From NCBI GenBank assembly GCA_947363605.1, contig CANAQK010000010.1, positions 1-43,847 of the forward strand: DNA of 43,847 nt. Reading direction: 5' to 3'. The stretch is from an uncultured Clostridia bacterium. Lineage in GTDB: Bacteria; Bacillota; Clostridia; Oscillospirales; Ruminococcaceae. Below are positions 7,918-17,094 of the stretch, piece after piece. The number at the start of each line of letters is the position of its first letter. Within the stretch, counting starts at the first letter, position 1. The notes below the pieces were generated by a model. It worked only from the letters and a program-made list of their open reading frames with translations. It was not told the DNA's origin and searched no databases. A program made the position numbers and the translations under genes.

Positions 7918-9006
7918 TTATTTTTTGAACAAGCCCAGGATATCGTCAAAATTGATTTCCTTATCGTCGTCTTCCTCCACAGCCTGCTTCTTTCCACCGC
8001 CGCCAAGCAGCGTTTCTGCCAGAGAAGAGGCCGGCGCTTCCTTTTTGACCGCATCAAAGCCGGTTGCAATTACCGTGATCTGCATTTCATCCTCAAAGCT
8101 TTCGTCAAATGCAACGCCCCAGAAAATATTCGCATCCGGATGTGCCGCGTCCGAAATCATGCTGGAAGCGTAAGACGCGTCGTCCAAGTCGATATCCGGC
8201 GAAGCAGTGATATTGATGATGATCCCGCGCGCGCCGTCGATCGACGTTTCCAGCAAGGGGCTGGAGATCGCTGCCAATGCCGCCTGCTCCGCCTTATCCT
8301 TACCCGAAGCACGGCCCACGCCCATATGGGCAAAGCCGGCATCCCGCATCACCGCGCTGACATCCGCAAAGTCCAGGTTTACTAAGCCGGATACATTGAT
8401 CAGGTCCGCAATGGACTGGACGCCCTGCTTCAGTACCTCGTCCGCCGCTTTGAATGCGTTTACCAAGGTCAGCTTGGTATCCGACATCAGCTTGAGCCGT
8501 TCGTTGGGGATTACCACCAGCGAATCCACGTGCCGGGACAGCTCCTCCACACCCTTTTCGGCATTATCGCAGCGGCGTCGGCCCTCAAAGGCAAACGGCT
8601 TGGTTACCACGCCGATGGTCAGAATATTCATTTCGCGGGCGATTTCCGCGATGATCGGGGCCGCGCCGGTACCGGTGCCGCCGCCCATACCCGCCGTGAT
8701 AAAGATCATCTGGGAGCCTTTGAGCACCGAAGCAATTTCCTCGCGGCTTTCCTCCGCCGCCATAGCGCCCTGCTCCGGCTGCCCGCCCGCACCCCGGCCC
8801 TTGGTCAGCTTGGTACCGATCTGGATTTTATACGTTGCTTTAGAGGTACGCAGAACCTGCTGGTCCGTATTTATTGTGACGAACTCCACGCTTTTCATCC
8901 CGCTTTGAATCATGCGGTCTACCGCGTTCCCGCCGCCGCCACCAACCCCGACGACCTTTATATTGACAATGGTTTCGTTATCGTTATTATCCAGTGTGAA
9001 ATTCAT
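7918..9006 (-). CDS. ftsZ: Cell division protein FtsZ
   Basis: 362 residues, ATG 9006 after AGGAGG. It is a tubulin-like GTPase that polymerises at midcell and recruits the divisome. The GTP-binding motif GGGTGTG is at 108-114, the glycine-rich [13 protein letters not shown] near residues 20-32, and the catalytic T7 loop reads [11 protein letters not shown] variable linker is followed by the short conserved tail [12 protein letters not shown], which binds membrane anchors. ftsA, the usual anchor gene, is missing between divIB and ftsZ; SepF or a distant FtsA may serve. It has its own promoter at 9101-9129. Confidence 0.98.
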   Translation of the reverse strand: MNFTLDNNDNETIVNIKVVGVGGGGGNAVDRMIQSGMKSVEFVTINTDQQVLRTSKATYKIQIGTKLTKGRGAGGQPEQGAMAAEESREEIASVLKGSQMIFITAGMGGGTGTGAAPIIAEIAREMNILTIGVVTKPFAFEGRRRCDNAEKGVEELSRHVDSLVVIPNERLKLMSDTKLTLVNAFKAADEVLKQGVQSIADLINVSGLVNLDFADVSAVMRDAGFAHMGVGRASGKDKAEQAALAAISSPLLETSIDGARGIIINITASPDIDLDDASYASSMISDAAHPDANIFWGVAFDESFEDEMQITVIATGFDAVKKEAPASSLAETLLGGGGKKQAVEEDDDKEINFDDILGLFKK

Positions 9007-9100
9007 AACAGCTTGTCCTCCTGGTGTGGTGATCCTATCTCTTCATCTATATCCTGTTAAAAAGCCTGCCGCTTGAAATTGACAATTAGTCTTAGTATAT

Positions 9101-9129
9101 ATTCTACCTTCTGCAAGCAGGATAGTCAA
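9101..9129 (-). promoter_or_regulatory. Sigma-A promoter of ftsZ
   Basis: On the minus strand TTGACT (9124-9129) and TAGAAT (9101-9106) are separated by exactly 17 bp. The expected start near 9094 gives a leader of about 88 nt. This allows ftsZ to be expressed independently of the upstream dcw genes. Confidence 0.8.
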
Positions 9130-9187
9130 TATCTTTTCCAAAAACTTTTTCCTGCCGGACCGGTTTAATTTCTAAATTTTACCTGCT

Positions 9188-9211
9188 CCCTGTCGGATTA
9201 TCGGGACAGGG
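9188..9211 (-). terminator. Hairpin after divIB
   Basis: CCCTGTC / GACAGGG stem, 17 nt past the divIB stop, followed on the minus strand by an A/T-rich stretch without a T run. Weak terminator candidate. Confidence 0.35.
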
Positions 9212-9227
9212 TTCGAAGCGGCTCGAA

Positions 9228-10439
9228 TTATCCAGGGAGATCGCCGCCAACCCTTCCGGCGTAAGGGTCTTCATCACTGGACGCCGGCCCCGGCCCGGAA
9301 GCGCCCGCTCCGGAGGGATCATCCGCTTCAGAAGAGGTCTGATCAGAGGGCAGCGTCCCATCCTCCGGATCCGAACTGAGAAGGGAGTCCGAGGAAGTGC
9401 CGTCCTCATCAGGAAGGACCGGGCTTTCCGGCAATGCGGAGTCCGGCAGCGCCCCCTCGGGCAGGCTCAGCGATTCCACCGGGCGGACGAAATATTCCCC
9501 GGTACGCAGGGTAGCGTCGATCGTCAGCACCTCATCTTCTTCGATATTGCTGTCGATCAGCTGCTTGACACGGGCCAGCTCGTGCTCAATATCCGCCACG
9601 CTCCCGATTCTAATTTCAATCCGGTTGTCATAAATCATCCGGATTGCAGCGATATCCGTCAGGTCCAGATGGCTGACCTGCTCCATCCCGCAGGCCTTCA
9701 CCGCTTTCACTACCGCGTTCAGGGTAGCCAGCCGGTTTTGCTCCGTAGTGGTAAGATACTGCCCTTCATTGACGCCGCTCATATCACAGCCCGCCACAAA
9801 AACAGCATCCGGGGCCGGGTTTTTTTCATCCACCGCAATGATCCGTCCAGCCCCGCTCAAGCTGTAATACTGCTTGTTCCAATAGAGCACATATTCTGCC
9901 TTGGCCAATGTCACCCGGATCCGGATAGTCGAAGGAAGCTGGCGGGAAACGGTTGCCCCATCAATCCGGATATTCCCGCTGATGATATTCTCTTTTGCCC
10001 GTTTGATATTGGCCAAGAAGAGGTTGTCCCCTTTGTTGATTCCCGTATCAGCAATCAGCTGATCAGTTCCGATCCCACCGTTCCCTTCCACCTTGAAGGT
10101 GTCGATCTTAAAAAAGACCGTCAGCGAGAGGACCACCCCAGTGACCGAAAAAATAAAGCCCAGCAGGATATAATGCAGGGTATAATTCCGTTTCCCGCGC
10201 CGGCGTTTCTTTTTGCGGCGGGCAGAAGGCGGGATCCGGCTTCTTTGCTGGGCCGCACGGCGGGAGGGCTGCTCTTGGATAAACCGGGGCAAGTCCACGT
10301 TCCCCTGACGGGGGCCGCTGGGCATCCGGGAGGAGGAAGAAGGCCGCGGAGCACCTGCCTGCCTGCCGGCAGCGGGCCGGCCGGGACGCGCCGGCTGCCT
10401 GGAAGCAGGTATTCGATTGTTCCGGCGTTTCTGGCCCAT
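9228..10439 (-). CDS. divIB: Cell division protein DivIB/FtsQ
   Basis: 403 residues. The start at ATG 10439 has AAGGA 11 nt upstream; the open frame further upstream runs through repeat DNA and is unlikely to be coding. The N-terminus (about 1-100) is Arg/Pro/Ser-rich and cytoplasmic. One membrane segment follows (near 105-130), then a POTRA domain starting IDTFKVEGNGGI and a DivIB/FtsQ beta domain. It ends in an acidic Ser/Pro/Asp-rich tail of about 80 residues, long for the family. DivIB joins FtsL and DivIC to position the septal PBP and FtsW. It lies between murA and ftsZ, as is common for this gene. Confidence 0.88.
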   Translation of the reverse strand: MGQKRRNNRIPASRQPARPGRPAAGRQAGAPRPSSSSRMPSGPRQGNVDLPRFIQEQPSRRAAQQRSRIPPSARRKKKRRRGKRNYTLHYILLGFIFSVTGVVLSLTVFFKIDTFKVEGNGGIGTDQLIADTGINKGDNLFLANIKRAKENIISGNIRIDGATVSRQLPSTIRIRVTLAKAEYVLYWNKQYYSLSGAGRIIAVDEKNPAPDAVFVAGCDMSGVNEGQYLTTTEQNRLATLNAVVKAVKACGMEQVSHLDLTDIAAIRMIYDNRIEIRIGSVADIEHELARVKQLIDSNIEEDEVLTIDATLRTGEYFVRPVESLSLPEGALPDSALPESPVLPDEDGTSSDSLLSSDPEDGTLPSDQTSSEADDPSGAGASGPGPASSDEDPYAGRVGGDLPG

Positions 10440-10475
10440 TCGCTTTTCCGTCCTTTCTTCATTCGTTTCTTTCCA

Positions 10476-10586
10476 TATATACCTCAAATCGATACCCGAT
10501 TTGAGGATCAGGCTTTGCCTGTTCGCGCATGATATGCCGCAGTGTTGAAAAGAAGCCAATGCTTCTTTTCAAGCGCGTTGGCTATA
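10476..10586. mobile_element. MITE-like element R2, copy B (internally deleted)
   Basis: Matches copy A at both ends (CTCAAATCGAT...GATTTGAGG, CAGGCTTTGCCTGTTCGCGC, then GAAAAGAAGCCAATGCTTCT, ending GGCTATA) but lacks about 70 bp of the middle. It lies between murA and divIB. The terminal TATAGTC at the left end is degraded. Confidence 0.7.
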
Positions 10587-10594
10587 AGGGTTTT

Positions 10595-10637
10595 CCCCAT
10601 GGGATCCCATGGGGACTTTCTTTGCGGGGCAAAGAAA
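10595..10637. repeat. Double palindrome between murA and divIB
   Basis: CCCCATGGGATCCCATGGGG (perfect 20 nt palindrome, 10595-10614) followed by TTTCTTTG / CAAAGAAA (10617-10637). The same two-part design recurs at 25757-25822. It is adjacent to R2 copy B. No gene is present in 10440-10650. Confidence 0.65.
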
Positions 10638-10650
10638 CCTGTCCGGCCCT

Positions 10651-11907
10651 CTACTCCCGGCGGATCTTGGCCCCCAGGCTGGAAAAGGCCGTTTCGACCG
10701 ACTCATAACCTCGGTCGATATGCTCTATCCGGCTGATCCGGGTTTCCCCGACTGCCGCCAGCGCCGCTACTACCAGAGCTGCCCCGCCCCGGAGATCGGT
10801 CGCCTCCACGGGAACACCATACAGCTTTTCTACCCCGCGCACCACCGCCGTACGGCCCTCAACCTTGATATCCGCACCCATCCGGGCCAGTTCTGCCGCG
10901 TGTTTATACCGGCTCTCGAAGATATTTTCCACGAACATACTGGTTCCATCCGCCAGCGTCAGCGTCGCCATCAACGGGGCTTGGGCGTCTGTTGGGAACC
11001 CGGGATAAGGCATCGTCCGGATCGGCCCGCTGACCGGGCGGAGCATCCCCGGCCCTGAAAGAAAAATCCGGTCCGGTTCCACCTTCATCCGGCAGCCTGC
11101 CTGCTCAAAAACTGGCAGTACGCTTTCCAGGTCATTGGGATTGACCCCGGTTACCAGGACATCCCCCCCGGTAATCGCCGCGCCGCTCAGATAGGTCGCC
11201 GCCACAATCCGGTCCGGCATCACCGTATATTCCGTGGAAGAAAGCCGGTCGACCCCTTCAATCAGGATCGTACTCCGGCCCGCGTCCCGGATACGGGCTC
11301 CCCGGCTGATCAGATAATTGGCCAGATCCACAATTTCCGGCTCCTGCGCCGCGTTGTGGATCACCGTTTCCCCCTTGGCCAGCACGGACGCCAGCAGGAT
11401 ATTCTCCGTGGCCCCAACACTCGGGAAAGCCAGCGTAATTTTAGTCCCAGTCAGGCCCTGTTCCGCCCGGCAGTCCAAATAACCGTATTCCTCTGCAATC
11501 TGCGCGCCAAGCCGTTCCAACGCCTGGATATGTAGATCGATGGGGCGGGGGCCTAATTCACACCCGCCTGGAAATGAAAGCTTTGCACGGCCCATTCGGG
11601 AAAGGATCGCACCCAAAAAGACAATGCTGGAACGCATCTCATGCATCAGGTCATCCGGGATTTCATTCTGGGTAACGCTGCTGCTCTCAATCCGGACAGT
11701 ATCCCCCTCCCGCCGGACTTCACAGCCCAGATAAGTCAGGATCCGCAGCGCCGCATCGACATCCGACAGCGCCGGGCAGTTGTGGAGCACGGTTTCCCCA
11801 CCGCCCAGCAGTGCCGCCGCCAGAATCGGAAGCGAGCTGTTCTTGGCGCCATGTACCCGGACCTCGCCCTGAAGCCGTCTGCCGCCCTGGATCAGTAATT
11901 TCTGCAT
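10651..11907 (-). CDS. murA: UDP-N-acetylglucosamine 1-carboxyvinyltransferase (MurA)
   Basis: 418 residues, ATG 11907 after GGAAGGA. It transfers enolpyruvate from PEP to UDP-GlcNAc, the first committed step of peptidoglycan synthesis. The N-terminal VHGAKNSSLPILAA contains the substrate-binding Lys-Asn. The catalytic, fosfomycin-reactive Cys is present at 116 (SFPGGCELGPRPIDLH), so this copy is not of the Cys-to-Asp resistant type. The two-domain inside-out barrel length is normal. It sits between murG and divIB; clostridia often have a second murA elsewhere, which this window cannot show. Confidence 0.97.
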   Translation of the reverse strand: MQKLLIQGGRRLQGEVRVHGAKNSSLPILAAALLGGGETVLHNCPALSDVDAALRILTYLGCEVRREGDTVRIESSSVTQNEIPDDLMHEMRSSIVFLGAILSRMGRAKLSFPGGCELGPRPIDLHIQALERLGAQIAEEYGYLDCRAEQGLTGTKITLAFPSVGATENILLASVLAKGETVIHNAAQEPEIVDLANYLISRGARIRDAGRSTILIEGVDRLSSTEYTVMPDRIVAATYLSGAAITGGDVLVTGVNPNDLESVLPVFEQAGCRMKVEPDRIFLSGPGMLRPVSGPIRTMPYPGFPTDAQAPLMATLTLADGTSMFVENIFESRYKHAAELARMGADIKVEGRTAVVRGVEKLYGVPVEATDLRGGAALVVAALAAVGETRISRIEHIDRGYESVETAFSSLGAKIRRE

Positions 11908-12008
11908 ATCGTTTCCTTCCTTTCCTCAAGATTCGTTTGCTCCCCATCCTATGCAGAAAGGGGAGAATCGGTGAAAAGGAAGAACACCGCCTGTTCCGAG
12001 CGCCGGAA

Positions 12009-13139
12009 TCAGCGTTTCCGTTCCGAAAGCAGCGCGGTCATGCTGTCGTAAATCCGTTTGGCGGTGTCCAGGATCGCCAGCTTGGAGGCATTCTGGGATA
12101 AGTCTGCCAGCATGGAGCGGTTGCCGTACAATTTTTTTACGATGGAGACAACTGCCTCCGCCGAATAATCCTTTTCTTCCAAAATCAGGGCCGCACCCTT
12201 GTTGACCAATACCATCGCATTATGATACTGATGGTTTTCCGTGACATTGGGCGACGGGATCAGCAGGGCCGGTTTTCCGGTGGCTTCAATTTCACTGATC
12301 GTGATCGCCCCTGCCCGGCAGACAATCAAATCCGCCGCCGCCATACAGGTATCCATTTGGTCGATGAATTCCAGCGTCCGGACATCCTGATTCCCGGCCA
12401 GGTCAATCCCCCGCTCCGCCAGCATCCGGGGGAATTTCTCCCGGCCCAGCTTCCCGTAGCCATGGATATGGTTGACCAGCCCCTGCCGGTAATGCCATTG
12501 GATCAGGTCGGCTCCCGCCCGGTTGATGGTATCCGCCCCAAGGCTCCCGCCGAAGGAAAGGATACACAGCCGGTCATCCAGCCCTAGTTCCTTCCGTGCC
12601 TCCGCTTTGGACTTGAAAACGACACTCTCCCGGACCGGATTGCCCACCACTTCGCAGACCGCCTTTGGATCCAGGTTCCTGCGCGCTTCTTCCACGGCAA
12701 GAAAAACCCGGTCCACCCGGTGGGAAAGCAGCCGGTTGGTTACGCCGGGAAAAGCGTTCTGCTCATGCACGGCGGTCAGGATCCCCATCCGTGCCGCTTC
12801 CGCGACCACAGGGCCGCAGACATATCCCCCCGTACCAATGACAATATCCGGCTCAAACTCCCGCAGGATGGCGCGGGCCCGCCGCTTGGAAAGGAGAGCC
12901 GTTTCCACCGCGCTGATATTGTGGAGGATATCCTGCGGGGCAAAACTGCGGGAAAAGCCCTTCACCTTGATCGGGGCGAAATCGAAGCCCGCCTTTTGAA
13001 CCAGCCGGGCTTCCATCCCGTTGGGCGTGCCGGCATACAGGATCTGAATATCTGGCTGCTCGGCTTTGAAATATTGTGCGATCGCAATCGCGGGGTTAAT
13101 ATGCCCCCCGGTGCCGCCGCCTGTGACTAAAAGTTTCAT
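12009..13139 (-). CDS. murG: Undecaprenyl-diphospho-muramoylpentapeptide N-acetylglucosaminyltransferase (MurG)
   Basis: 376 residues. It converts lipid I to lipid II on the inner face of the membrane using UDP-GlcNAc. The GT-B/GT28 signature GGGTGGHINPAIA starts at residue 7. The C-terminal nucleotide-sugar site reads CRAGAITISEIEATGKPALLIPSP, followed by N-x(3)-Q-x-HNA. The RBS is weak (AAAGG about 15 nt before ATG 13139); the 32 nt distance to the upstream ftsW gene suggests read-through transcription, possibly with translational coupling. Confidence 0.96.
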   Translation of the reverse strand: MKLLVTGGGTGGHINPAIAIAQYFKAEQPDIQILYAGTPNGMEARLVQKAGFDFAPIKVKGFSRSFAPQDILHNISAVETALLSKRRARAILREFEPDIVIGTGGYVCGPVVAEAARMGILTAVHEQNAFPGVTNRLLSHRVDRVFLAVEEARRNLDPKAVCEVVGNPVRESVVFKSKAEARKELGLDDRLCILSFGGSLGADTINRAGADLIQWHYRQGLVNHIHGYGKLGREKFPRMLAERGIDLAGNQDVRTLEFIDQMDTCMAAADLIVCRAGAITISEIEATGKPALLIPSPNVTENHQYHNAMVLVNKGAALILEEKDYSAEAVVSIVKKLYGNRSMLADLSQNASKLAILDTAKRIYDSMTALLSERKR

Positions 13140-13171
13140 GAGTGGAGTTTCTCTGCCTTTCTGCTTAAAAA

Positions 13172-14425
13172 TCAGGTTTTATCTACGGTGGAATGTCGGG
13201 ATATATTCAGCAGGATCCCCATCTGTCCCAGCTGCATCAGCAGCGCCGTCCCCCCGTAGCTGAAAAAGGGAAGGCTGATCCCGGTATTTGGGATGGTGTT
13301 GGTGACCACGGCGATATTCAAAACCGCCTGAAGACAGATCTGGGCCGTCAGCCCAACCGCCAGCATATACCCGAATTTATCCGGAGCTTTGGCGGCAATA
13401 GAAAAGCCGCGGAGTGCAAACAATATAAAAAGAAGGATGACAATCAGCGCGCCAACCAGCCCCAGCTCTTCGCAGATAATCGAAAAGATAAAGTCGTTAT
13501 GCGGCTCCGATACATAGTAGTATTTCTGATGGCTGTTCCCAATCCCACGGCCCATGATTCCGCCGGACCCGATCGCGATCAGGGACTGTGCGGTCTGCCA
13601 GCCGTCGTTCAGGTAAAGCTCCTCTGCAAAAGGATCCAGCCAGCTGCCCAGCCGGCTCAGGATATAGTCGAGCTTCCCCATCATGATAATCCCGGCGATC
13701 CCCAGCACGCCGGCACCGCCAACCGCCGCAAACCAGCGCAGCTTGGTCCCGCCTACGAACATCATAATAAAGCCGATGCCGACAATCAGCACCGTACCCG
13801 AGGTGTGCGGCTCCTTCATCATCAAAACAGCGGTGGAGCCCAGGCAGAGCGCAAAAGGGAGCACACCGTACCGGAAGGTGTTCATCCGCTTGTAGTGTAC
13901 CGAAACCAGATGCGCAAACATCACGATAATGGCAAATTTCATGACTTCGGAGGGCTGGAAATTCACCGGGCCCAGCACGATCCACCGCCGGGCAAAGGTG
14001 CCCATCTTGCTCCCGATGCCGGGGATCAGCACCAGGATCAGCAGGATCGTACTGGCAATATATAAAGGGAAAACCAGCCGGCGGTAAACATGGTAATCGA
14101 CCAATGAAGCCAGGAACATGGCCGCTACGCCGACCAGCGCAAACCCGCCCTGCTTGAGGGTGTAGCTCAAACTGCTTTTGCCCTCGTCCAGCGCGGTTGG
14201 GTAGCTTGCAGAAAAAATCATAATCAGCCCATAGGTCAGCAGGGTCAAAATGATGATTACCAGCGCGGAATCCAGCTTGCCGCTCTCCGCCATAGCCGTG
14301 GAAAGCCGCCGGAACAGGCCCCCGCTTTTTTTCTTCGGCGCACGGCCGGCCTTGCCTTTCGGGGCCGGAGCCCGCCGCGTATTCTGCCCGGGCCGCACCC
14401 CCTGCGAGGGAAATTGTCGGGTCAT
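13172..14425 (-). CDS. ftsW: SEDS lipid II polymerase FtsW/SpoVE
   Basis: 417 residues. The start at ATG 14425 follows AAAGGAGG with seven nt spacing; a longer in-frame start lacks an RBS. The basic, Pro/Lys-rich N-terminal tail (about 50 residues) is cytoplasmic and about ten membrane segments follow. SEDS hallmarks are LIMIFSASYP in the first segment, the PSEVMKFA motif after QF in the central region, and a conserved C-terminal NTGISLPFFSYGGTAL. FtsW polymerises glycan strands with the cognate class B PBP, whose gene is in the same operon. Whether it serves division, spore cortex (SpoVE) or both cannot be decided here. Confidence 0.94.
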   Translation of the reverse strand: MTRQFPSQGVRPGQNTRRAPAPKGKAGRAPKKKSGGLFRRLSTAMAESGKLDSALVIIILTLLTYGLIMIFSASYPTALDEGKSSLSYTLKQGGFALVGVAAMFLASLVDYHVYRRLVFPLYIASTILLILVLIPGIGSKMGTFARRWIVLGPVNFQPSEVMKFAIIVMFAHLVSVHYKRMNTFRYGVLPFALCLGSTAVLMMKEPHTSGTVLIVGIGFIMMFVGGTKLRWFAAVGGAGVLGIAGIIMMGKLDYILSRLGSWLDPFAEELYLNDGWQTAQSLIAIGSGGIMGRGIGNSHQKYYYVSEPHNDFIFSIICEELGLVGALIVILLFILFALRGFSIAAKAPDKFGYMLAVGLTAQICLQAVLNIAVVTNTIPNTGISLPFFSYGGTALLMQLGQMGILLNISRHSTVDKT

Positions 14426-14468
14426 CGCCAAACCTCCTTTTTGCCGTTTCAATTATTTTTCTTGCCTG

Positions 14469-15482
14469 TTACCCCCTCAGCGGAAGGACCGCCAGGAGGG
14501 CAATCACGCACATCACAATGGTCACGATGGAAAACAGGAACACGATCCGGTTTTCCCCCATGCCGCCCATCTCAAAATGATGGTGGATTGGGCTCATCCG
14601 GAACAGCCTCTTCCCCCGCAGCTTCACGCTCAGCACCTGTAAGATCACGGAAAGGGACTCCGCACAGTAGATAAACCCAGCCAGGAACAGGATGAATTCC
14701 AGGTCGATGCCGAAAGCCAGCGCGACCACCAGCCCGCCCAAGAACATGGAGCCGGTATCCCCCATGAATACTTTGGCCGGATGCGCGTTGTAAAACAGGA
14801 AACCCACGCAGCCCCCGGCTACAGCCGCCGCCAACAGGTTCATATCCAGATACCAGGAGCCCAGCAGGGAAGTCGCGATCATGAAAAAGACCGATACCCA
14901 GAAGGTGATGCTGGACAGCAGGCCGTCAATCCCGTCCGTCAGGTTGACAGAGTTCACGATCCCGACAATCAGCACGCCCATCACGGGGAAATACAGCCAG
15001 CCGAAATCCCATTGCCCGAAAAACGGGATCTGCACAGCGGTACAGCCCGGATCTACCGCATAAAGGACAGCCAGATACCCGGCGGTAATCAGCACCTGGA
15101 ACAGCAGCTTCTGTTTGGCATTCAGGCCCAGATTGCGCTTTTTCACCACTTTGATATAGTCGTCAATGAACCCGACCAGCCCGAACAGGTAGGCCATCAC
15201 CAGCCCGCCGAACAGGCCTGCCAGGGTTTGGACATTCCCTTGATCCCAGCCGGAGGCGGTCAGCGCCAGATACCCGGCGACTGCTGCCGCACCAATGGAA
15301 ATCATAAAAATCAGGCCGCCCATGGTCGGCGTCCCCTCTTTGTTTTTATGCCAAACAGGGCCGTCTTCCCGGATGGTCTGCCCGAATTTCAGCCGCCGGA
15401 GCAGCGGGATCATCACTTTCCCAAAAATCACCGTCAGCAAAAAGGAGGCTGCCGCTGCCACAATTGTACCGATACTCGTCAT
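14469..15482 (-). CDS. mraY: Phospho-N-acetylmuramoyl-pentapeptide transferase (MraY)
   Basis: 337 residues. The start is ATG 15482 after AGGGTG; an in-frame GTG three codons upstream overlaps that RBS. It is a multispan enzyme that attaches phospho-MurNAc-pentapeptide to undecaprenyl phosphate, making lipid I. Family motifs seen are the cytosolic DDYIKV (Asp pair binding Mg2+), NLTDGIDGL, FMGDTGSMFLGG and the His-rich SPIHHHFE loop. It lies directly upstream of ftsW with only 43 nt between them, so the murD gene that usually separates the two in other bacteria is absent. Confidence 0.97.
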   Translation of the reverse strand: MTSIGTIVAAAASFLLTVIFGKVMIPLLRRLKFGQTIREDGPVWHKNKEGTPTMGGLIFMISIGAAAVAGYLALTASGWDQGNVQTLAGLFGGLVMAYLFGLVGFIDDYIKVVKKRNLGLNAKQKLLFQVLITAGYLAVLYAVDPGCTAVQIPFFGQWDFGWLYFPVMGVLIVGIVNSVNLTDGIDGLLSSITFWVSVFFMIATSLLGSWYLDMNLLAAAVAGGCVGFLFYNAHPAKVFMGDTGSMFLGGLVVALAFGIDLEFILFLAGFIYCAESLSVILQVLSVKLRGKRLFRMSPIHHHFEMGGMGENRIVFLFSIVTIVMCVIALLAVLPLRG

Positions 15483-15591
15483 CTTCTTCACCCTGGCTGC
15501 CAGCGGGCAGCCCCTTTCTCATTCTTGATTGCTGTTCCCTGAGGGGTTATTATCGTTTTATGCCAGGCCGTCCCGTTTGTGCGGGCCCCCT

Positions 15592-16965
15592 TCAGGAACG
15601 GGCCTCCTCCCAAAGCGTGTGCACTCGCTCAATGACCTCCTCCATCCGGACCCCCCGGCTGGCCTTGTAAATCACCGCATCACCGGGCCGGAGCAGCCCT
15701 GCCAGATAAGCTGCGGCCTCCTCCCGGTCCTGGAAGCACATGACGTTCCGCATCCCGACCAGCACCGCGCCCCGCTTGATTTCGCGGGCCAGCTTCCCAT
15801 AACACACCAGGCCATCCACGCGGGAGCGCGCCACGGCTTTGCCTGTTTCAATATGCGCTTCCTCGGAAACCGCGCCCAGCTCCAGCATATCGCCGAATAC
15901 ACAGTAGCGTTTCCCCTCGCATTCCAGGCTGTTGATGACGTCGATAGCCGCCCGCATCGAAGCCGGGCTGGCATTATAGCAGTCCGAAATGACCGTTACG
16001 CCATGATCCAGAGTGGTATTCTGCCGCATCCCGGCATTTTTATACAGACGCATCCCTTTGACAATTTCCTCGGGATCCATATCCGCCATCAGCCCCGTGC
16101 AGAAGCCCGCCAGCGCATTGTAAACATTGTGCTTGCCGATTGTCGGAATCCGGGCCTGGATGCTCTGTCCATAATAATGGATGGTAAAGCTGGTTTCCCC
16201 CTGCGCGGTATGCAGGTCGGAAGCCGTCACATCCCCATCCCCATCGACAGCATAATACAGAACCGGGCGGTCCAGGGTATGGATCACGGTTTGCAGCAGG
16301 TCGTCGTCCCCGTTGAGGATCAGGGGAGCGTCCTGCGCCATACCCTCTACAATCTCCAGCTTGGCCTTCAAGATATTTTCCCGGCTGCCCAGCGCCTCCA
16401 GATGGGAAAACCCGATATTCGTTAGAATACCCACATTCGGGCGGCATACCCGGGTCAGCGCCCGGATTTCTCCAAAGCCGCTCATCCCCATTTCCACCAC
16501 CGCATTCCGGATCGAGGACTCCAGCCGGAACATGGTCAGCGGCATCCCGATTTCGTTGTTAAAATTCCCTTCGGTTTTCAGGGTCTTCCCTTTCATGCTC
16601 AGGATGGCGGCAATCATTTCCTTGGTGGAGGTCTTCCCGACACTCCCGGTTACTCCCACCAGGAACACCCGGAACAGCTGACGATAATAGGCCGCCAGGT
16701 CGAGCAGCGCCTGCCGGGTATCCGGCACAAGGATCACACCTTCATGCCCCTCTACCGGCCGTGCGGTAATTACCCCAACCGCACCCTTCCGGTAGGCTTC
16801 CTCAATAAAATCATGCCCGTCAAAGCGTTCGCCCGGAATGGCAATATAAAGGCTGCCCGGCTCGATTTTTCGGGTATCAATACAAATATTTTCGATCTCC
16901 CGGCTGCTGCCGCAAGAGCCTCCAATCGCCTGTGCAATACGGGTTAAGCTTAAACGTTCCATCAT
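15592..16965 (-). CDS. murF: UDP-N-acetylmuramoyl-tripeptide--D-alanyl-D-alanine ligase (MurF)
   Basis: 457 residues, start at the first of two adjacent ATGs after GGAGAATGGAG. It adds D-Ala-D-Ala to UDP-MurNAc-tripeptide with ATP. An N-terminal UDP-binding domain is followed by the P-loop GSVGKTST (107-114) and a central ligase domain containing NEIGMPLT (Mur ligase Asn-Glu region) and YNASPASM. It is preceded in the operon by murE with a repeat element (16985-17090) in the gap. The distance to mraY is 109 nt with no obvious terminator. Confidence 0.96.
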   Translation of the reverse strand: MMERLSLTRIAQAIGGSCGSSREIENICIDTRKIEPGSLYIAIPGERFDGHDFIEEAYRKGAVGVITARPVEGHEGVILVPDTRQALLDLAAYYRQLFRVFLVGVTGSVGKTSTKEMIAAILSMKGKTLKTEGNFNNEIGMPLTMFRLESSIRNAVVEMGMSGFGEIRALTRVCRPNVGILTNIGFSHLEALGSRENILKAKLEIVEGMAQDAPLILNGDDDLLQTVIHTLDRPVLYYAVDGDGDVTASDLHTAQGETSFTIHYYGQSIQARIPTIGKHNVYNALAGFCTGLMADMDPEEIVKGMRLYKNAGMRQNTTLDHGVTVISDCYNASPASMRAAIDVINSLECEGKRYCVFGDMLELGAVSEEAHIETGKAVARSRVDGLVCYGKLAREIKRGAVLVGMRNVMCFQDREEAAAYLAGLLRPGDAVIYKASRGVRMEEVIERVHTLWEEARS

Positions 16966-16984
16966 CTTTCTCCATTCTCCTTTT

Positions 16985-17090
16985 ATACGAACTCCTCAAT
17001 AAAACGATGCAGTCATTTTATTGAGCCGCAGAATGCGGTCCGGCGGCGCCGCGATAAAAAGATTTTACTCTTTTTATCAAGAAATAGTAT
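16985..17090. repeat. MITE-like element R3, short copy, between murE and murF
   Basis: About 106 bp, homologous to both ends of 23400-23743. The ends are imperfect inverted repeats (ATACGAACTCCTCAATAAAA and, on the other strand, ATACTATTTCTTGATAAAAA). It contains AATAAAAC / GTTTTATT-like and GCCGCAGAATGCGGTCCGGC segments. The right end TTTTTATCAAGAAATAGTAT (17071-17090) is uninterrupted, whereas the other copy carries an R2 insertion at the TA. It is transcribed inside the dcw operon. Confidence 0.8.
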
Positions 17091-17094
17091 TATT

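Noticed and set aside
10440..10559. N-terminal extension of DivIB to 10559
   Set aside because: The extension is encoded by the R2 repeat and bypasses the RBS-supported ATG at 10439.
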